A DNA stretch of 64,000 nt, taken from positions 62,396,950 through 62,460,949 of the forward strand of contig CM055097.1 in NCBI GenBank assembly GCA_029204225.1. Reading direction: 5' to 3'. Numbering within the stretch: position 1 is the first letter of the stretch; each line of letters starts with the position of its first letter. The stretch is from Diphasiastrum complanatum (lineage: Eukaryota; Streptophyta; Lycopodiopsida; Lycopodiales; Lycopodiaceae). This document shows positions 9,923 to 19,639 of this stretch, piece after piece. The notes under the pieces are model-generated. The model was not told the origin of the DNA. It saw only the letters and a list, made by a program, of their open reading frames with translations, and did not search any database. The position numbers and the translations under genes were made by a program.

Positions 9923-10759
9923 CCCCCCCTCAATGGCTATTTTGTTCATACCAACACCTAGCATGCTACGAAACTTTTCAAATTTTTCTCTACTAAGTGC
10001 CTTAGTAAAGATATCTGCTGCTTGTTCGTTGGTATCACAGTACTCGAGCTGAATTTCTCCGCTTTGTATCTTCTCTCGTAAGAAGTGTTGATCCACCTCA
10101 ATATGCTTCGTACGAGCATGGTACACAGGATTTTTGGCAAGCTGGATGCAACTCTGGCTGTCACAGTGAAGAATAGTAGGACCATCCTGTGGAATCTGCA
10201 CCTCCCCAAGAAGTCTCCTGAGCCATATTGCCTCGCAGGTAGCTTTTGCCGCTGCCCTGTACTCAGCGTCTGTCGATGATAAGGTAACTGTGGGCTGTTT
10301 CTTGCTACCCCAAGAAATGGCCCCTGAACCAAGGTTAAAAGTGTAACCTGTGGTCGACTTTCGATCATCCCTATCAGTAAAGCCTCCAACCTGAAGCTTT
10401 CCGTCATCTGTGTACTCAATCCCATAGCAGGTTGTCCCTTTGACATACCTCAAAACCCTCTTGGCTGCTTTCCAATGTGCTTCAGTTGGAGAACTCATGA
10501 ACTGGCTTGCTACACCAACCGCATAGGAAATGTCTGGTCTCGTAGTGGTGAGATCAATCAGGCTACCCACAAGCTGCCTATAAAGAGTCTCGTCCACAAA
10601 AGGAGTGCCATCATCTCTGGATGGCTTACTGCTGGTATCAATGGGCGTGGAAACGGGTTTGCAATCTTGCATGTTGAACCTGTTCAAGACTTCACATGCA
10701 TAGTTGGCTTGGGAAATAAACACACAGTTTTCCTTTTTCCAAACCTCCAAACCAAGACA
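9917..10759 (-). pseudogene. Copia RT C-terminus and RNase H
   Basis: Downstream of the TAA at 10760-10762 the frame continues with LEVWKKENCVFISQ and the RT connection (DCKPVSTPIDTSSK). RNase H then follows with GFTDRDDRKSTTGY, STDAEYRAAA, HCDSQSCIQLAKNPV and the terminal ADIFTKALS. The chain runs through the polypurine tract and stops within the LTR. This block is in the same frame as the upstream pol, so a single nonsense codon replaces what is normally a Tyr codon (family pattern YFLG). Confidence 0.93.
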
Positions 10760-12403
10760 TTAGTGGATTAAGCCCAAATCCTTCATCTCAAACTCATCTG
10801 ATAAATGAGCCTTCACCTTTTCAATAAGCTGCCCATTGTTACCCGTGATGACCAAGTCATCCACATAGAGAACTATCAAAACAATGTTCCCATCTTCCTC
10901 CTTCACGAATAGGTTGCAATCCGACTGACTCTTTATGAATTGCTCTTTGGCAAAATAGTCGTCAATACGACTATACCAGGCCCTGGGTGCCTGCTTCAAA
11001 CCATATAAGGCCTTCTTAAGCCTGCATACCATACTTTCCTTGCCCTTAGCCTCAAAACCTTGTGGCTGTTCCATGTAGACTTCTTCAGCCAACTGTCCAT
11101 TAAGAAAAGCACTCTTCACGTCCATTTGATGGACCTCCCAACCAAAAAATGCAGCCAATGCTAAAACCAACCTGATAGACGTCATCTTAGCTACCGGTGC
11201 AAACGTCTCATCATAGTCCAAGCCCTCCTTCTGTGCATAGCCTTTAGCAACCAGCCTTGCCTTATGCTTTTCGATGCTCCCATCAGATTTGTATTTGGTC
11301 TTGTAGACCCACTTACAGCCAATAGGACGCTTCCCTTTTGGTAACTTCACCAAATCCCATGTATCATTCTTGAGAATGGAGTCGTACTCCTCTTGCATAG
11401 CATGTTGCCATACCTTCTCATCTGCTGCCTCAACGAATGTATGTGGATCTTGTGAATCCAAAATAGTAGTCATAAGTGCATAGTTTGTCTCCTGGTGTTC
11501 ATGCTGCTGGGCTTGCCTTTGAGACCTCCTAGCCCCTGGATTGCTGCTCTCTCCCTCATCCAATATCAAACCATCCTGCACAGTTTGCCAATATCTCTCA
11601 TGCCACAACCTATCCACATCCCCTCCTTTTGCTGTATAAGCATGCTGACTAGGGATAGAAGTGTATAACCTGTATAGATTATCTTCCTGCAATCCTTTTG
11701 CCACAACCTTCATATTATCACTCAAGTCCAACACAAGACAAGAAGTATCAAATTCTACTTTCATATTTTGTTGAGTGATAGCTCCTACTAAAAGAAGATT
11801 TTTAGCAAGTCCTGGTACATATAAGACATTCTTAATGACTTTGACTTCTCCTGATGGAAGCTTTACAAGTACTGTGCCCTTTCCCTTGACCTTGTGTGTT
11901 GAGTTGTCACCTAGGCACACCTCTTGTCCATCACTAATCCCCACAAAGGTATCAAACCAATCCCTATGAGGGGTCATGTGCTTTGAAGCACCTGAGTCAA
12001 TGTACCAACCACCTGTTGTAGCTTGTGAAGCCAATGCAACAGAGAATAACTCAGCTTGCCTTATCTCACTCTGCTCCTCTCTTGCAACACTCTCAACAAC
12101 ATTTCCTCCTTGCTTCTTTGTGCCCTTCTTTTGGTCTGCAAGCTTCTTCCTGCACTCAAAAGCAAAGTGTCCATATTTACCACAATAATTGCAATTCCCC
12201 TTCCTTCGAGGTGTGGAAGAAGTATTCGAGGAGGGTTGTGCTTCTGACATCTGCAAGTTCTCCATTCCTTGCTCAAGTGTTTGTGGTGTTCCTTTGTTCT
12301 TGCCTTTACCTTTCTTCTTATCCTTAGCTGGATTTTGCTTCTTCTTAGAAGCAAAGGCATGCTCCTGGAAATCTTCCCTCTTGGAGAGATTAACTCTCCT
12401 CAT
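10760..12403 (-). pseudogene. Copia pol: zinc knuckle, protease, RT (no integrase)
   Basis: Domains in order are a basic linker, the zinc knuckle NCNYCGKYGHFAFECRKK, the protease with WYIDSGASKHMTPH, LYVPGLAKNLLLVG, and pre-integrase LWHERY. Then comes an abrupt switch to the Ser/Gln-rich spacer, and a full Copia reverse transcriptase: CKWVYKTK, ARLVAKGY, QMDVKSAFLNG, ALYGLKQAPRAWY and the catalytic YVDDL. The integrase core, about 350 residues in the family, is absent without a frameshift. The RT domain looks catalytically sound apart from the nonsense codon after LGLIH. Confidence 0.95.
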
Positions 12404-12412
12404 CTCCTCCTG

Positions 12413-12964
12413 TTACAAGAGACCATAGACTTCTTCATAGGTAGGGATCTTCTCTCTCACTGATATCATCATCACAAAGTTCTGATAAGCATATGACAAG
12501 CTATTCAGAACTATTGGCACCAAGTCTTTGTCAGCAATAGACTCTCCAAGTACAGAAAGCTGGTATCTAATATCCTGAATCTTAGTAAGATGATCAGTAA
12601 CTGTCTCCCCTGTCTCCATTCTGAGAGTATACAACTTGTTCTTCAAGTAGAAAAACCTGGTTGTACTTGCTGTCTCATACAATGCACAAAGAATGTGCCA
12701 TGCATCCACAGGCCCTTTGGCTGACCTGATTAGAGGAATCACATTATCCCTCACTGACATGTTGATGATTCTGTGTGCCTTTTCCCCTCTCTTGATATAG
12801 TCCTTAAGTTCAAGTTCAGATGTTGGAACAGGCTCCTCACCTGTCACAAGCTTCCAACATTCTTTGTCTTCAAGAATGTTCTTGATCTTGAATTTCCATA
12901 TGCTAAAGTTAGTGCCATCAAGCCGGCTGGCTTCACTCAGCATGCTCTCTGCAAGACTAGACAT
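12413..12964 (-). pseudogene. Copia gag (capsid) with premature TAA
   Basis: The ATG at 12962-12964 begins MSSLAESMLSEASRLDG and the frame shows the UBN2/gag pattern: NFSIWKFKIKNILED, AWHILCALYETAST, LYTLRMETGETVTDHL and LVPIVLNSLSYAYQNFV. It ends at TAA 12413-12415 but the same frame resumes at once with QEEMRR and leads into the zinc knuckle. A CAA to TAA change is likely. Copia elements usually make Gag-Pol from one frame. Confidence 0.93.
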
Positions 12965-13390
12965 AGCTGGATAGAAATAAAACACAAAAGGCAAACTGGG
13001 GTTTTCACCCAACTAGGGTATGCAGCCACTTGCTCAATAACCCTCAGCTTCTGGATTTGAAACTATCCCCCTGTATGGCTGTCCTAGCCCTTGTCCAAGA
13101 TCCACTCAGAACTTTCACTGAAGTCCCCACTGTAGAAAGCGCCCTCCTACAGTCCTGACTGTCCAAAAAGACTCAAAATTTTTTGTCTCAAATTAGAAAC
13201 TTTTTGGCTCCCTGTACTCCCCTTGCCAACAGTACTCCAACCATGCAGATAGCACAGAGATCAGATGCCCCTCCTACAAAAAGTGCTCCCTCCTCAAAGG
13301 TAAGCTGCTCTCCAGGAATGGCAGGAATCTGATCAAAAACAGGTCCAAGCTTTCACCACACCACAGGCAACATAACCTGCTCTGATACCA
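12965..13390 (-). promoter_or_regulatory. Copia leader and primer-binding site
   Basis: This is the untranslated leader between the 5' LTR and gag. Directly beside the LTR the minus strand reads TGGTATCAGAGC (13379-13390), the primer-binding site matching the 3' end of initiator tRNA-Met, standard for Copia elements. The rest of the leader shows no open frame of note. Confidence 0.9.
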
Positions 13391-13780
13391 TGTCAAATTC
13401 CAAGGCCTAGCTATGGAGTATCATAACAGCATAGTAAGCACACTATGAAAGCTTCAGAAAACCAGCTATGGAGTAGAACACAAAAGCAAGAGAGAGAGGA
13501 CTTCAAAGCTCACACAACATGAATGAATATTCAAAGTGTAGTAGGGCGTGGAAACCCCTCCAAAGTTTGGGCTACATATAGCATGTTATGTATAGAGGTG
13601 GTGTCTTGCTAATTCTAGCTCTAGAACCCACATGGGTCCTTAACCTACTTGATTTACTTGCCTAATTAGCACAAGTGGGATGTACTATGTACATAAATGT
13701 TTTACCCCCATGTCTTATGCACAACTTACAAGTTACAAGTATACAAGCCTTAAGGGGCAAAATAGGCATTTATTTCAACA
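13391..13780 (-). repeat. Copia 5' LTR (right copy)
   Basis: This is the 390-bp partner of 9533-9922, carrying the element promoter. The ends are those of a complete LTR, and the following ACCTT repeats the five bases before 9533. No deletion is seen relative to the other LTR. Confidence 0.97.
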
Positions 13781-13785
13781 ACCTT

Positions 13786-14200
13786 GTGCCATATTCTCGC
13801 TTGTCCAATGGAACCATTCCGTAGGTTTCACTTGTGATGGTCGGATGGCAAAATCTGTTACTAGCAGTGAATGAATGGCCTGTTATCAGGGCCAGATTGA
13901 AATCAGTTTTATGGAGAAATGGGAAAGTGGGGTAAAAGCCTCCTAGCAGCTTGTTAATAGGATGCCTTCTTTAGTTTCCCGGATAAATTGATCTTTAGAC
14001 TTTTGATATCTCATATATTTCCCAGTTTATGCTTCCTGAACTTTCTCTGTAGTGAAAGCTTCAGAAGCAAGCCTTCTTTACCTCGATATCTAGACTTTTA
14101 GTATCTTATATATTTCCCGTTTTATACTTCCTTGATTTCCTCTGTAGTGAAAGCTTCAGAAGCAACAACTAATACTTAGATGGTAATCTGTTTTTTGCAG
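13786..14200 (+). other. HMA intron remainder
   Basis: This is the rest of the HMA intron to the right of the Copia element. It includes a local duplication of about 110 bases: TTAGACTTTTGATATCTCATATATTTCCC near 13995 recurs in modified form near 14093, and AGTGAAAGCTTCAGAAGCAA appears near 14053 and 14147. It ends in the acceptor TTTTTTGCAG. No coding is seen. Confidence 0.7.
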
Positions 14201-14269
14201 AAATTGGGCATTAAGGTTGTAATGCTCACTGGCGACAATCATTCTTCAGCTCTGGCAGTCAGTAATAAG
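14201..14269 (+). CDS. HMA exon: TGD motif
   Basis: A 69-base exon encoding KLGIKVVMLTGDNHSSALAVSNK, with the conserved TGDN that binds ATP/Mg in the P domain. It begins after GCAG, ends at GTGAAT and is in phase 0 on both sides. Confidence 0.93.
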
Positions 14270-14408
14270 GTGAATTTTAACTTGAGCTTACATAATAATA
14301 TACTACTTCCCCTCGCAGAGAACATGTACGTTGCTAACAGAGGATTATAGTAGACTTGCTTAGCTTCTAGCTATATGATTCTTTTGGTAATCTTTTGGAT
14401 GGTTTCAG

Positions 14409-15008
14409 GTTGGTAGCATTGAGTTTCATGCCCAGCTTCTTCCTGAAGACAAGGTGAGAACTCTTCAGGAATTGAAATCAACAGGGATAACCTCTATGAT
14501 AGGTGATGGCATCAATGATGCCCCAGCGTTGGCAGCAGCAGATGTCGGCATTGCAATGGGAGTTGCAGGCTCTGCTGTTGCTATGGAAACAGCTCATGTT
14601 GCTCTTATGACAAACGATTTGAGAAAATTAGCAGCAGCAGTAATTCTTGGTAGAAAGTGTCGGAGTAAAATCCAACAAAATGTATGCCTATCCATTCTCA
14701 CAAAAGCTATCATAATAGCACTTGCTGCTACAGGATATGCTTCTCTATGGGCAGCAGTGCTTGGAGATGTAGGTACTTGTATTGTTGTCATCTTCAACAG
14801 CATGCTAGTTCTAAAAAAAGCTCAAAATGGACTTTGTCAGAAGAAAAGTGGTACAATTGGCTCTGTTATTGGGTGGTTTACATGTGGGGACACATCTGGT
14901 ACACCTTATCATGAAAATGACTGCTGTGGAACTAAGTGCACAGACAATTGCGAAGCACCAAAACGATGTTGTGAGGACTCCCTAGGATTAAAAGAGCTCC
15001 TCACATTG
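14409..15008 (+). CDS. HMA exon: GDGxNDxP, last helices, Cys-rich tail start
   Basis: The exon encodes FHAQLLPEDK, the Mg-binding GDGINDAPALA (14502-14534), MGVAGSAVAMETAHVALM, the helix region KAIIIALAATGYASLWAAV and the metal-site DVGTCIVVIFNSMLVLK. A tail with paired cysteines follows (ENDCCGTKCTDNCEAP, RCCEDS). Plant HMA2/4 proteins have such Cys-pair tails for Zn/Cd binding. The frame stops at TGA 15009-15011 after LLTL. Confidence 0.93.
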
Positions 15009-15513
15009 TGAAAAGGTTGCAACTGCTCGGTAGAAGCTTCCTGCAAGGCTGCCCAATGTTGTTCACAAGACCTCAGTGTAACCTTATCAGAAAACATGAG
15101 ATCATCTAATTATCCTGTTGTGGAAGATCCTGGTTGCTGTAGCAAGGTGGGAACGTGGTGTGGAGAAACTTGCAAGGCTACCAAAATTGTGGAGGAAATT
15201 AGTCAGCTACTTGGCAATTCGGACTTTGTCAGCCTAAATATTGGTTCGTGTTGTGACAAGTCCTTACAAAATGGCGTAGATGGTGCACTTCCTTCAGAAA
15301 GTATTCAAAGACCTGGAGCTTGCTGCAGTGCAAAAGCTCCAAGTTGCTGTGAGGAAATTAACAAGCCGTCAGACCAAAAATCCAAGTGATCTACTAAAAA
15401 GCCCTAAGAGAACATTTTCTAATAAAACAATCTCACATGAGGCACTTAATCATGAGCATGCACACTTGTACACAAAGACGTCAACTGATTGTGTGGAGTG
15501 TTGCAAGACATAG
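15009..15513 (+). pseudogene. HMA C-terminal Cys-rich tail beyond an in-frame TGA
   Basis: After TGA 15009-15011 the identical frame stays open to TAA-type stop at 15387-15389. It keeps the tail composition: KGCNCSVEASCKAAQCCS, DPGCCSKVGTWCGETC, SCCDKS, GACCSAKAPSCCEE. So the tail once ran through this point, the TGA probably replacing a Cys codon (TGC/TGT). A further Cys/His remnant (NHEHAHLY, DCVECCKT) in another frame ends at 15513, suggesting the ancestral tail was longer still and has since shifted frame. Confidence 0.8.
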
Positions 15514-15753
15514 AAACAAGCTGTAACCCTTTTACCACTTAAATTGCTGCACAACGGGTGCAGAGGCACCAGTCCGCCCAATCATTCTCATAGCAAGGAG
15601 ACAAAACATGATCCACTTACTGGTTGCAAAAATTGATGCTGAAAAAGTAAACCCAGATGCTTTGGCAGTGATGACTATGTGCTATTGAATTATAGTTGTC
15701 CATATTTATTTGGCTGCCTAAAAGTTTCAATAGTGTTACTTAAAGGGTTGTTT

Positions 15754-15756
<3 letters not shown>

Positions 15757-15808
<52 letters not shown>
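15757..15808. repeat. (CT)n microsatellite
   Basis: About 52 bases of uninterrupted CT repeat, followed by unique sequence. It lies in the 3' flank of the HMA locus. Confidence 0.97.
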
Positions 15809-15811
<3 letters not shown>

Positions 15812-16310
15812 GGATGCTCCTTTGTTCAGTCTTACCTTAGTGCATTAAACAGAAAACGTGGACAGATACTGACGTACCGCTACCTCATACTTACAAGGGT
15901 TTTTTTTACTGTACCCTTGCACATGATAATTTTTTTTTTTTTTTTACTTATAAGGTTTTCTCACAAATATTTGAATTGGTTTGGTCCATTTAAAATAATT
16001 TGGAGGGAAATAGAGTTTCCCACTCCCACTCTCTCCTTCCAAGTTACTACCTTATTGGGCACTATAAGTACATGCTCTCCTCAACCATTTTTGCTTTACA
16101 ACACCGGTTAAGAACTTTGCTCCTTTGATACTCGCTGAAAGTGCGCCTTACCTACATACGGATTAGCGATCTGACAACTTATGGTATGTATTTGCTTCTC
16201 TCTTACATTACGTTTACATTTACTCTACTTTCCCAAGGAGGTTGCTGTAATAATGATCGGATTTGATATGCCATTCATCTTTTTAAACTAGGGCAAGAAA
16301 ACATTGAGGT
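15809..16310. other. Unassigned stretch
   Basis: AT-rich sequence with a T homopolymer of about 14 bases at 15931-15944 and no reading frame with a recognisable motif. Nothing is identified. Confidence 0.4.
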
Positions 16311-16823
16311 CCAGCGATGGACAACAATGACAATTGTGGTTTCTTGAAACCGTCCACTCTGCCTCAAAGGGCAACGATGGACATTTTCAAAGTATGTCAT
16401 AATTCTCTGAAATCGCAGGTGATAGTAATGATGTAATCACGTTTTTTCCATGCTTTTTTGGCTCAGTGAGCAGCGATGGAGGGCTGCCTCACTCCTACAC
16501 ATGCTTCACACTTTTCTTTGAGTAGGAATGAGTGATGTCCAGCGATGGACAGATCGCTGATAATTACTCATATGAAGATGATGTATCAATAATGCTTTGT
16601 GCTTTCCAACGATGGATTGCATTGACATGATAAACTCACGTTTAAACACCGAATCCACACATCGAGACCCTGTTGTTCCAGCAATGGACAGGAGGATGGT
16701 CTCCTCTTCAGTTGATAATACCATTTACTCATGCATGGCTAACTGTCCAGCGATGGACCTTGAACTTGTGCTATCTATTCATGGTATTCTTCACTTCTTT
16801 AGCCTCTTCCAACTAGCGATGGA
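16311..16823 (+). repeat. Array of CCAGCGATGGA motifs at ~68-bp spacing
   Basis: The 11-base motif CCAGCGATGGA or a close variant occurs eight times: starts at about 16311, 16371, 16470, 16539, 16606, 16678, 16747 and 16813. The last five intervals are 67, 72, 69, 66 and (before them) 69 bases. The spacers between copies show little similarity, so this is not a simple tandem duplication unless very old. A further copy (CCCAGCGATGG) is near 18857 and a second small cluster is at 23138-23242. Confidence 0.75.
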
Positions 16824-17759
16824 AGGATGGACTCTTGCATGCATAACTCTTACTTATGTGCTCTCTTTACAAGCAGTCGTAGATTCTGTGATCTCATAGT
16901 ATGAAGCTAATGATATCTCAGGCTATAGCTTTCTCATACTGCTCCTTTAGCAGAATACTTGGTTCTTTCCTGAACCGACTACTTAGTACTAAAAGGTATG
17001 CAACCAACTGGATTTTTGCGTTGTAAGATGTCGTGTAAAACGCTTTTTGCATAACTTTTCAAAGCAATATGCTCACTTCACGGTTTTTTGGCTTTCTTAT
17101 GTTCTAAAAGAGTAAGAACTCAGTCGGGTTAAAAAATATTATGGCTGCCTCTCAAAATGCTACGTCTACAACTATTCAGATACACCTTTCGAGTTTAAAT
17201 TTACTCTTCACAACTTCGGTAAGCATGCTGGTTTTGGTTTCATTAAAACTATGATAGACATTCACTCTACATAAGTTTATTCATTCATTCCGCTTTTCGA
17301 CCTCCCTTGTTCGAAAGTAAGTAACGACATAAGACCACACTCAAATCAAACGAAAATAACTGGAAATAAGATTTGGTCACTAAAAGTAATAGTAAGGACT
17401 CCAGTATTATGATCTTAGACAACATGGATATGCGTAAGAATCATAGTTTGTACTTACGGAGTAGAATGGCACGGATCTGCCCTATTACCCAGTATAAACA
17501 CTGGTAGTCGCTTACTCTGTTTTAATGACATCTTTTCTATATAGTGTCCTTATACCGTGGATACTATATCATTCTGATATAACATTCAGGGTAACACTTC
17601 ACCTTTCCTCTATTAGTGTTACTTTAGACTTTTGGTGAGATACGACTGGAAAGCATGGATATGCTACCAAGTGTTAAATGTGAATGGTATTTTCCTGATG
17701 ATGTGTTTTGCCAGTTTGATATAGAATAGATTCATCCTTGTCAATGTTACACTTTTAAC
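16824..17759. other. Unassigned stretch before the RT remnants
   Basis: AT-rich sequence with stop codons in all frames. It may be the upstream part of the Penelope-like element that follows, but no motif supports this. Confidence 0.35.
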
Positions 17760-18600
17760 GGTTTGCAGAATTTTATTTCTGAAAAATTTGGCCATGTCAT
17801 CTGTACAGATTGTAAGATTATTAATAGTTAATCGCTAGAAAAAGGCCTAAATCATATTACTCTCAGACAAGCCAATGTGAATGAAGTCGCTTTGGAGCTT
17901 TATTATGGATGGTTTAAACTTATGGAATTCCTACATTCTTACAATGTTGTAGACAGTAAGACTAAAAAAGAATATGCTACATTTTGCAAAAATATTGTTT
18001 TAAGTCATATTAGAAAGGGAAAATGGCTTCATGAAAACACTGAATCTTTTTCAAAAATAAGATTGCAAAGGATGAATTACTTTGGCTTACGAACTCTCTA
18101 TACATCAATAGAATTGGTAAAGCACAGCATAATCCCTGTTTCATGTGTAAATTCTTTGTGCAAAATTTGGCCATAAAACGACTTAACAGTCCGGATTTTA
18201 CTCCTTTCCCTAACGATCAATCTAATCTTTGGAGGATTCCTTGTCATATATAATGAACTTTTCTACAAACATTCTACCTGAATTTTTTCTAGGAAACAAT
18301 TCTCTACCTTACCTCCTCTGCACTTTTAAAGCCCACAAAGACTCTTTCAGATGCATTACCAATGCTCACGATTGTTGTTTTACCATACTTGCCAAATTTC
18401 TCACAAGAGCTCTTGGTATGCTGTCACCCTTCCTCATGGAAGGAGTAGGCCTTAAGGCAAATACATACAAGAGTATTCGTAGAGCTGATACGATTTTACA
18501 CTGGCAATGTGAGTCATCAATGGATTTCTATCTAAACTTACTATCTCTGAGGCAATAAAATACGCCTTTAAATATTCCAGGTATGAACCTCTATACTTCA
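17760..18600 (+). mobile_element. Penelope/telomerase-like RT remnant, copy A
   Basis: A strongly decayed reverse-transcriptase relative. Across frames it has RIGKAQHNPCFMCKFF, then AIKRLNSPDF, then LPYLLCTFKAHKDSFR with ITNAHDCCFTILAKFLTRAL, which parallels the same order of motifs in copy B. It ends before the catalytic motifs. Recognised mainly by comparison with copy B at 19640-21180. Confidence 0.6.
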
Positions 18601-18934
18601 AATGGAATCATTCCCAATTGATAGAGCTTCTTCTCTTGCCTTTTTACGTTCTTGAACTTGGATGAAAGTAAGATCTTCGTATACCATTGCTGTAGAACAA
18701 CACCTAACCGTTGAAAAAACAATGGAAAATTTGTAGAAAACAATGTAGTTACAACTGCCTACTGACCGTAGGTAGATCGCGGCCAGATAGGTTGATTCCA
18801 TACCTAGAAAAAGTGGCCAATTCAGATACCAACAACATGCAACATAGGTTGGTCTCCCAGCGATGGTTGTAAGGAAGGCCACAAAAAAAACTTCTCTTCT
18901 CTTGTAGGTCGCTATGTAGTATGATGAAGAGGAC

Positions 18935-18937
<3 letters not shown>
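18601..18937. other. Unassigned stretch
   Basis: No coding is recognised. One CCCAGCGATGG motif, like those at 16.3-16.8 kb, is at about 18857. Confidence 0.4.

Positions 18938-19023
<86 letters not shown>
18938..19023. repeat. (GA)n microsatellite
   Basis: About 85 bases of GA repeat; reading frames through it (Glu/Arg or Ser/Leu) are artefacts. Confidence 0.97.
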
Positions 19024-19024
<1 letters not shown>

Positions 19025-19284
19025 AAAAAGTGGCGTGAAAAACTTGAACTGTCACCATCCCATTTATAGCTTAACACTAGGGTTGTTTTCAACACATTTT
19101 TGTGCGTGTGCACACAAAAGTGCGCATAAAATCCTTGGTCACTTGACGAGATATAACATGCCATCAAATGATTGAAATTTCAATCTTTCAATTGTATGTG
19201 GAACTAGACTTGACTCTTCATTGTGTTATTGGAAGACTTAAATTTTCTCTCTCTCAATTGATGGCAATTTGCCCCAAAAAATCT

Positions 19285-19620
19285 TTAATTTTCAGCACTT
19301 TTCAACACTTCACATGGGTAACTTTAGGTGCACGTATCAATCTCTATAGGACTCCAATGTTTTTTTTTTTATAAACATGTTTCTATGGTCATAAAGGATT
19401 TTTGAAAGTAGACAACCAAAGAAAGGGTTGTAAAAAGCACCTCCAAAAGAGTAAAAATTTTCTAGCACCTTTCAATAATTTTCAATGCTTTTCAACACTT
19501 GACATAGGTAACTTAAGATGCAATATCTATCTCTACATAACTCCAAATTGAAAAAAAAAATTGAGAGACATGTTTCTATGGTCATATAATACTTTTTAAA
19601 GTTGACAAACCAAAAAAACA
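19285..19620 (+). repeat. Diverged tandem duplication, ~190-bp period
   Basis: TTCAACACTTCACATGGGTA at 19301 recurs as TTCAACACTTGACATAGGTA at 19491. In both, ACTTTAGG/ACTTAAGA, CTCTATAGGACTCCAA-like and ACATGTTTCTATGGTCATA segments follow in the same order. The two units therefore form an old tandem duplication just upstream of RT copy B. No coding is seen. Confidence 0.7.
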
Positions 19621-19639
19621 TTGTTTTGGTTGTCAATTC

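Larger units (their letters stand above)
9528..13785 (-). mobile_element. Young Copia LTR retrotransposon, integrase deleted
   Basis: The element spans 9533-13780 between 5-bp target duplications ACCTT (9528-9532 and 13781-13785) and lies antisense in an HMA intron. Both LTRs are 390 bp, begin TGT and end ACA in the element sense (TGTTGAAAT...TTTGACA), and differ at only three positions by eye, so the insertion is recent. Gag-pol lies on the - strand in one frame from 12964 to 9917, with TAA at 12413-12415 and at 10760-10762. The protein passes directly from the pre-integrase LWHERY to the spacer before reverse transcriptase (about 11600), so the whole integrase core is missing. It must have been moved by enzymes from another copy. 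Confidence 0.97.
4769..15389 (+). pseudogene. Heavy-metal P1B-type ATPase (HMA2/3/4 clade), disrupted
   Basis: A Zn/Cd-type P1B-ATPase that would pump divalent metal ions across a membrane using ATP. Exons read from splice sites and homology: 4769-5005, 5158-5809 (acceptor uncertain), 6770-7027, 7198-7295, 7477-7832, 7922-8059, 8153-8480, 8799-8998, 9367-9509, 14201-14269 and 14409-15008. Phases agree at every junction from 5809 on. All hallmark motifs are present: GLCCPAD metal-binding domain, LTGES actuator, ACPCALV in the membrane, DKTGTLTEG phosphorylation site, SSHP, TGDN, GDGINDAP, and DVGTC near the last helix. CPC plus DVGT fits the P1B-2 metal class. Three lesions or insertions are seen: a SINE with frameshift in the 7477-7832 exon, a Copia in the intron after 9509, and TGA at 15009-15011. 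The N-terminal start exon is not found. Called a pseudogene because of the exon SINE; a splice rescue is not excluded. Confidence 0.93.

Noticed and set aside
15009-15011. TGA read as selenocysteine in the Cys-rich tail
   Set aside because: Land plants lack the selenocysteine machinery, and no insertion element is seen; a recent nonsense change is simpler.
16311-16823. CRISPR-like array (repeat plus similar-length spacers)
   Set aside because: The repeats are only about 11 bases and imperfect, spacing varies, and the context is plant nuclear DNA with introns and retroelements.
18598-19175. Reading frames with long Ser/Leu or Glu/Arg runs
   Set aside because: These are translations of the GA microsatellite, open on both strands because the repeat has no stop codons.
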